Positions 42,079 to 45,979 of a DNA stretch of 45,979 nt are shown piece by piece (position 1 is the stretch's first letter; every line of letters starts with the position of its first letter). Source of the stretch: Acidimicrobiia bacterium (GTDB lineage Bacteria > Actinomycetota > Acidimicrobiia > Spongiisociales > UBA5794). The position numbers were made by a program, and so were the translations under genes. The notes below the pieces were generated by a model. The model saw only the letters and a program-made list of their open reading frames with translations, had not been told where the DNA came from and did no database searches. The stretch spans positions 1-45,979 of the forward strand of contig JASJAX010000044.1 in assembly GCA_030066755.1 (NCBI GenBank), written 5' to 3'.

Positions 42079-42533
42079 TCGATCGTCAAGTCAATGGCAA
42101 CCGATGTGACGCCCGTGTCCTCCAGCTGGATCAACATCCGGCCGCGCTCAGCAGGCCGCTCGAACTCGATCCGCCACAGGTCACCTTCGAGTCCATCGGC
42201 GGTGATCGTGTATCCGGCGTTCTCGAGGTTTCCCTCGAAGAACACGACGGCCGCATCCCGTTCGGAGGGAATGAACAGAATCACTTCGTACCGTCCGCGA
42301 CTCTGGTCGACCAACGTGCTTCCGATGGTGGCCGCTCCGGGAATGGGGAAGTCGCTGGGGAAGCCCTCGGGGATCGATCCACTCCCGAAGATGACGCTGC
42401 CGGAAACGGCAGTCGTCACCGTCGTCGACGTCGTGCCGTTCCCGTCGTCGCCGTTGCAGCCGGCCAGAGCGACGGCGAGCACGACGCCGCCGAGTAGCCA
42501 ACGAACACGGCGATCAGACGCGCGGCGGTTCAC
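42075..42533 (-). CDS. lipoprotein of unknown function
   Basis: Protein of about 152 residues with a lipoprotein signal (VVLAVALAGC), a short Thr-rich linker and a mature beta-rich domain of about 110 residues: PSDFPIPGAATIGST, YEVILFIPSERDAAVVFFEG and NAGYTITAD (quoted in parts). Similar small lipoproteins occur in actinobacteria without known role. The start is unclear: GTG at 42533 follows GGTGGG and overlaps the mutase gene by 20 bases; ATG at 42551 overlaps by 38 bases; GTG at 42508 would not overlap. Confidence 0.75.
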   Translation of the reverse strand: MNRRASDRRVRWLLGGVVLAVALAGCNGDDGNGTTSTTVTTAVSGSVIFGSGSIPEGFPSDFPIPGAATIGSTLVDQSRGRYEVILFIPSERDAAVVFFEGNLENAGYTITADGLEGDLWRIEFERPAERGRMLIQLEDTGVTSVAIDLTIE

Positions 42534-44181
42534 GGTACCCACCAAACACATCCTTCATCGCAGCCACGATCTCTCCAAGGGTTGCCCGAGCACGAGCCGC
42601 ATCCACCAGCAGCGGCATGAGGTTGGCGTCACCACCGGCGCCAACTCGAAGTGCCTCGAGCGCGGCTGCGACGCGGTCGTCGGAGCGCGCTCCACGTAGG
42701 CGTATCAGCTCGGCTCGCTGGCCTTCCTCGACTTCGCCGGAGATCCGGAGAATCTCGAGCGGCTCCTCTTCGGACCGCACGTGTTTGTTGACTCCGACGA
42801 TCACACGCTCGCCCGACGAGACCGCCTTCTCGAACTCGTACGCGGAGTCCGCCAGAGCCGACTGGAACCATCCTTCATCGATACCGTGCAACACGCCGTC
42901 GAGCATCGACCCCTTCCCCATCCGCTCGATCTGGGCGAATCGCTCTTCGGCAGCAGCTTCGATCCGGTCCGTCATTGCCTCGACGAACCACGAACCACCC
43001 AACGGGTCGATGGTGTCGGCGACGCCGGTCTCCTCGGCGATCAGCTGTTGCGTGCGAAGGGCGATCTCAGCGTTGCGAGCCGTTGGGAGTGCGTACACCT
43101 CGTCCATGGCGTTGGTGTGCAAACTCTGGGTTCCGCCGAGGACCGCAGCGAGACCCTCGATGGCGGTCCGGACGATGTTGTTCTCCGGCTGCTGCGCCGT
43201 CAGGGACACGCCGGCCGTCTGGGTATGGAACCGAAGCTTCAGCGACCGCTCGTCCTTGGCCCCGTATCGGTCGCGCATCCATCGCGCCCAGATGCGACGG
43301 GCGGCACGGAACTTGGCGATCTCCTCGAAGAAGTCGATGTGGGCGTCGAAGAAGAACGAGAATCGCGGCGCAAAGGTGTCGACGTCGAGCCCGCGGCGCT
43401 GACACGCCTCGACATAGGCAAACCCGTCCGCCAGGGTGAAGGCCAGCTCCTCAGCGGCCGTCGCACCGGCTTCGCGGATGTGGTACCCGGAGATCGAAAT
43501 CGTGTTCCACTGCGGTACGTGATCGGTGCAGAACTCCACCATGTCGACGATCAGGCGGAGATGCGGCTCCGGCGGGTAGATCCACTCCTTCTGGGCGATG
43601 TACTCCTTCAGGATGTCGTTCTGAAGCGTGCCGCGAAGGGTGGCCCAATCGACCCCTTGCTCCTCAGCGGCGACGAGCAAGAAGGCAAACACCACTTCGG
43701 CCGGTCCGTTGATGGTCATCGACACGGAGATTTCCTCGAGAGGAATGTGATCGAAGAGCCGGGCCATGTCATCTGCCGATGAGACGGCAACGCCGCAGTG
43801 ACCGACCTCACCGAGCGCCCGCGGATCGTCGGCGTCGAGGCCCATCAGCGTCGGCATGTCGAAGGCGACGGACAAGCCTCCTTGGCCTTGGGAGAGGAGA
43901 TATCGGAACCGCTCATTGGTATCGGCAACGGTGGCGAACCCGGCGAACTGCCGCTGCGTCCACAGCCGTCCGCGGTACCCGGTGGCATGGATTCCACGTG
44001 TGTACGGGAACTCACCGGGATAGCCGATGTCCTCGGGGACGGCATCGGCGTCGTCGGGGGCTCCCAGCGCCGGCACTTCCTCGAACGACAACGTCACGAA
44101 TCGATCTTTGCGGGTCCCGCTTGCTTCGTAGGCCGCTTCCCAATCGGCGCGGGCATCCGCATCTCGGGTGGTGTCGCTCAT
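42514..44181 (-). CDS. icmA: acyl-CoA mutase large subunit, isobutyryl-CoA mutase type
   Basis: Coenzyme-B12-dependent catalytic subunit of 555 residues with the substrate barrel but no C-terminal cobalamin-binding domain, so a separate small subunit (IcmB-like) is needed. Blocks: GGLSVAFDMPTLMG, SVSMTINGPAEVV, ISGYHIREAGATA, FRAARRIWARW, HTQTAGVSLTAQQPENN and LGGTQSLHTNAMDE. At the two positions that tell methylmalonyl-CoA mutase (Tyr89, Arg207) from isobutyryl-CoA mutase (Phe80, Gln198), this protein has Phe79 (RQFAG) and Gln197 (EYIAQKEW), the isobutyryl pattern. ATG at 44181 chosen; 44190 is an alternative. No small subunit gene lies in the window. Confidence 0.88.
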   Translation of the reverse strand: MSDTTRDADARADWEAAYEASGTRKDRFVTLSFEEVPALGAPDDADAVPEDIGYPGEFPYTRGIHATGYRGRLWTQRQFAGFATVADTNERFRYLLSQGQGGLSVAFDMPTLMGLDADDPRALGEVGHCGVAVSSADDMARLFDHIPLEEISVSMTINGPAEVVFAFLLVAAEEQGVDWATLRGTLQNDILKEYIAQKEWIYPPEPHLRLIVDMVEFCTDHVPQWNTISISGYHIREAGATAAEELAFTLADGFAYVEACQRRGLDVDTFAPRFSFFFDAHIDFFEEIAKFRAARRIWARWMRDRYGAKDERSLKLRFHTQTAGVSLTAQQPENNIVRTAIEGLAAVLGGTQSLHTNAMDEVYALPTARNAEIALRTQQLIAEETGVADTIDPLGGSWFVEAMTDRIEAAAEERFAQIERMGKGSMLDGVLHGIDEGWFQSALADSAYEFEKAVSSGERVIVGVNKHVRSEEEPLEILRISGEVEEGQRAELIRLRGARSDDRVAAALEALRVGAGGDANLMPLLVDAARARATLGEIVAAMKDVFGGYREPPRV

Positions 44182-44191
44182 GGCGCCCATG

Positions 44192-44611
44192 CTACGAGAT
44201 TGTGTCGCCTTCAGCGGGGTCGCCGATCGCACCGATCGCTGCGAGATACGACGCCTGCAGCTCGAGCACCTCACGGATGGCTTCGCCCTCGTACGCATGC
44301 CCCTGCGCAATAGCCTGGTCTTGGATGTAGCGCCCCATCTCGGTGCCGGCGAAATCGACGGGTGCGTCGGGATCGGTTCTCACGGCCGGGTCCTGGAGGT
44401 AGCGCACCGACCATTCCAGAATCCGTCGTACGTCGTGGCGATCGAGCTGATCGCGCGCCGGTCCCGACCGGCCGTCCATCACGAATTCGATCGAGTCCTC
44501 CACACCGTAGATCCGGGCTCGTTCCGGCAGTCTCCGCCGCTCCTGCCAGGCGAAACCGGCCCCGATCACGAGCAGGAGCGCCAGCAGGACGAGTGCAATC
44601 AGGATTGCCAT
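44192..44611 (-). CDS. small membrane-anchored protein, 139 residues
   Basis: Not recognised. It starts with a membrane helix (MAILIALVLLALLLVIGAGF) followed by a charged cytoplasmic or outside domain of about 118 residues, mainly helical: HDVRRILEWSVRYLQD, then GRYIQDQAIAQG and IREVLELQASYLAAIG. No cysteines. Its stop lies at most 10 bases before the mutase start, so it heads the transcript that carries the mutase. It is divergent from the DsbB-like gene with 62 bases between. Confidence 0.68.
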   Translation of the reverse strand: MAILIALVLLALLLVIGAGFAWQERRRLPERARIYGVEDSIEFVMDGRSGPARDQLDRHDVRRILEWSVRYLQDPAVRTDPDAPVDFAGTEMGRYIQDQAIAQGHAYEGEAIREVLELQASYLAAIGAIGDPAEGDTIS

Positions 44612-44673
44612 CGGTGCGATGGTACCGCCGCCCGAGATCAGAAAACCCCCGGTTGTTGCTACCGTTCCGACCC

Positions 44674-45252
44674 ATGTCGTTCGCCACGATGCGCACGTTC
44701 TTCGCTCTGCTTGCCATCGGCGCCAACCTGGTCGTCGTCGGCTACCTCGTCCTGATCGTCGCGGGGCCTCGAGCCGCTGCGTTGCGAAACCGAACGCGAG
44801 CGGTGCTCGCCGGCTACGAGGCGCCATTCGCCTGGGTCGCTGCATCGACCGCGACGTTCGGGAGTCTGTATCTCTCTGAGATCGTGAACCTGATCCCGTG
44901 CACCTATTGCTGGTATCAGCGCATTGCGATGTATCCCCTGGTGGTGCTCCTCGGGATCGCCTGGTGGCGGCGTGATCGGAACGTGATTCGGTACGCCGCA
45001 CCGCTCGCAGCCATCGGGCTGGCGATCGCCGGTTGGCACTACCTCATTCAGCGGGTGCCGAGCCTCGGCGGCGATGCATGCACCGTCGGCGTGCCTTGCA
45101 ACTCGGCGTACTTCTGGGAGTTCGGGTTCATTTCGATCCCGTACATGGCGGGGAGCGCCTTCGCTCTGATCCTCGCCCTCCTCCACATCTGGACTTCCAA
45201 TAGCCGCGTGGATACTGCATCATTGGCGCCCGAATCCCGACAACTCGTCTGA
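44674..45252 (+). CDS. DsbB-family disulfide bond formation protein
   Basis: Membrane protein of 192 residues. An extra N-terminal helix (FFALLAIGANLVVVGYLVLI) precedes the DsbB core. That core has redox pair CTYC in NLIPCTYCWYQR and a second pair in DACTVGVPCNS, the loop pair that passes electrons to quinone, followed by YFWEFGFISIPYMA. It would re-oxidise the thioredoxin-like partner encoded next (9 bases downstream). Such BdbC/DsbB-type proteins occur in place of VKOR in part of the actinobacteria. Confidence 0.9.
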   Translation: MSFATMRTFFALLAIGANLVVVGYLVLIVAGPRAAALRNRTRAVLAGYEAPFAWVAASTATFGSLYLSEIVNLIPCTYCWYQRIAMYPLVVLLGIAWWRRDRNVIRYAAPLAAIGLAIAGWHYLIQRVPSLGGDACTVGVPCNSAYFWEFGFISIPYMAGSAFALILALLHIWTSNSRVDTASLAPESRQLV

Positions 45253-45261
45253 GGAGAACCC

Positions 45262-45939
45262 ATGGCCAGCAACCGCCAACGCTCCGGCAAGGGCAAGTCG
45301 CGCCAGCCGGCACCTGAACCGGCAAAGCGAAGCTTCCCAATCGTGCCGGTCGTCTTTGGCGTGATCGCCGTGATCCTGGTCGGGGCCATCGTGTTCACCG
45401 GCGGGGAGAGCGAGAGCGGACCGCAGTTCGGCGACATCGAGCTCGAAGGGGCGGCACTCCCGCTGTATCCGTCGTCCGGCTTCCAGACGATCGCCGAGGA
45501 CCCTGCGCTCGGTGAGACGATCCCATCGGTGAGCGGTGTCGACATCGACGGCAAGGATCTGACGATTTCCGCCGACGGCACCCCGAAAGCGATTGCGTTC
45601 CTGGCGCACTGGTGCAACCACTGCCAGGCCGAGGTGCCCCGAGTCACGGAGTGGATCGAGCAGACGGGCGGCGTTGAAGGTGTCGACCTCGTTGCGGTCA
45701 CCACCTCCATCAACTCGGTGCGCGGCAACTACCCGCCCGACCAGTGGCTGCGCGACGAGAACTGGCCGGCGCCGACCTTGCGCGATGATCAGGGCAACAG
45801 CACCCACCTCGCGTTCGGCGCTGGCGGGTTCCCCTACTGGGTGTTCGTCAACGGCTCCGGCGAAGTCGTTGCCCGCACGGCCGGCCAGACCGACATCGGC
45901 ACACTCCAGGCGTTGATGGGCCTAGCCCGCGACGGCTGA
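45262..45939 (+). CDS. membrane-anchored thioredoxin-like protein (DsbA/TlpA type)
   Basis: Protein of 225 residues. A basic N-terminus and one membrane helix (FPIVPVVFGVIAVILVGAIV) anchor an outside thioredoxin fold. The active site is CNHC in FLAHWCNHCQAEVP, with cis-proline in GGFPYWVFVNG. GAGGAG precedes the ATG, 9 bases after the stop of the DsbB-like gene. Together they form an oxidative-folding pair for exported proteins. Natural clients within the window include the SpoIID-domain protein, with one Cys pair per repeat. A hairpin follows the stop. Confidence 0.9.
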   Translation: MASNRQRSGKGKSRQPAPEPAKRSFPIVPVVFGVIAVILVGAIVFTGGESESGPQFGDIELEGAALPLYPSSGFQTIAEDPALGETIPSVSGVDIDGKDLTISADGTPKAIAFLAHWCNHCQAEVPRVTEWIEQTGGVEGVDLVAVTTSINSVRGNYPPDQWLRDENWPAPTLRDDQGNSTHLAFGAGGFPYWVFVNGSGEVVARTAGQTDIGTLQALMGLARDG

Positions 45940-45960
45940 TCGGCGGCCTACGGCCGCCGA
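45940..45960 (+). terminator. hairpin after thioredoxin-like gene
   Basis: TCGGCGGCC (45940-45948) pairs perfectly with GGCCGCCGA (45952-45960) around TAC, directly after the TGA. It is followed by GTACTGAG, so the 9-mer AGTACTGAG found in other spacers starts at 45960. No T-run. Confidence 0.55.
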
Positions 45961-45979
45961 GTACTGAGGCGACGGCCAT

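Overview
The window is GC-rich (about two-thirds G+C by eye), with many GTG starts and many 4-base stop/start overlaps (ATGA, GTGA). It carries a class A penicillin-binding protein with PASTA-like repeats, an OmpR-type regulator/kinase/GerMN-lipoprotein set that recalls MtrAB-LpqB, a maleylpyruvate-isomerase-fold protein, an isobutyryl-CoA-mutase-type subunit, an LLM flavin oxidoreductase and an ECF sigma operon. Together these suggest a chromosomal segment of a high-GC actinobacterium, possibly of the Acidimicrobiia; this is inference from content and style, not from a marker gene. I saw no phage, transposase, CRISPR array, tRNA or rRNA.

Layout. 1-3621: 3' part of a penicillin-binding protein, a REP-like double hairpin, then a minus-strand pair (LonN-domain protein, Bcr/CflA-type exporter). 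3705-9069: ABC exporter, an uncharacterised gene, a 45-residue zinc-ribbon-like microprotein, sirtuin and GNAT acetyltransferase overlapping by 4 bases, and a rhodanese-ThiF fusion. 9070-13370: repeat-rich spacer, a secreted SpoIID-domain protein with four Cys-paired repeats, a CAP-domain protein and a second repeat-rich spacer. 13371-19194: small membrane protein, leucyl aminopeptidase, cobalamin adenosyltransferase, membrane protein, transketolase and an MDMPI-fold protein. 19239-28878: 2H phosphoesterase, MMPL/RND exporter, terminator, two-component system with GerMN/SH3 lipoprotein, terminator, GH13 glucosidase and methyltransferase.

29200-32752 is the most unusual part. An ECF sigma factor overlaps a membrane protein whose outer domain is an alpha/beta-hydrolase fold that has lost its nucleophile, histidine and oxyanion motif. 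This is followed by a lipoprotein paralogue that keeps all three. I read it as a possible sigma/anti-sigma system with a pseudoenzyme sensor and an active partner.

32816-38836 is a lipoate and 2-oxoacid dehydrogenase cluster on the minus strand: lpd, E2, a fused lipB-lipA gene and an M24 peptidase. The E2-lipBA-M24 genes are joined by GTGA overlaps, so the enzymes that make and attach lipoate are encoded next to the protein that carries it. 38948-40992 is a plus-strand run: TM microprotein, unknown protein, alpha/beta hydrolase, LLM oxidoreductase. 40997-44611 is a minus-strand run headed by a small membrane protein and the acyl-CoA mutase large subunit. 44674-45939 is a DsbB-like/thioredoxin-like oxidative folding pair. 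Tandem 7-base repeats and a shared CTCAGTACT 9-mer recur in several spacers and form a dispersed repeat family.
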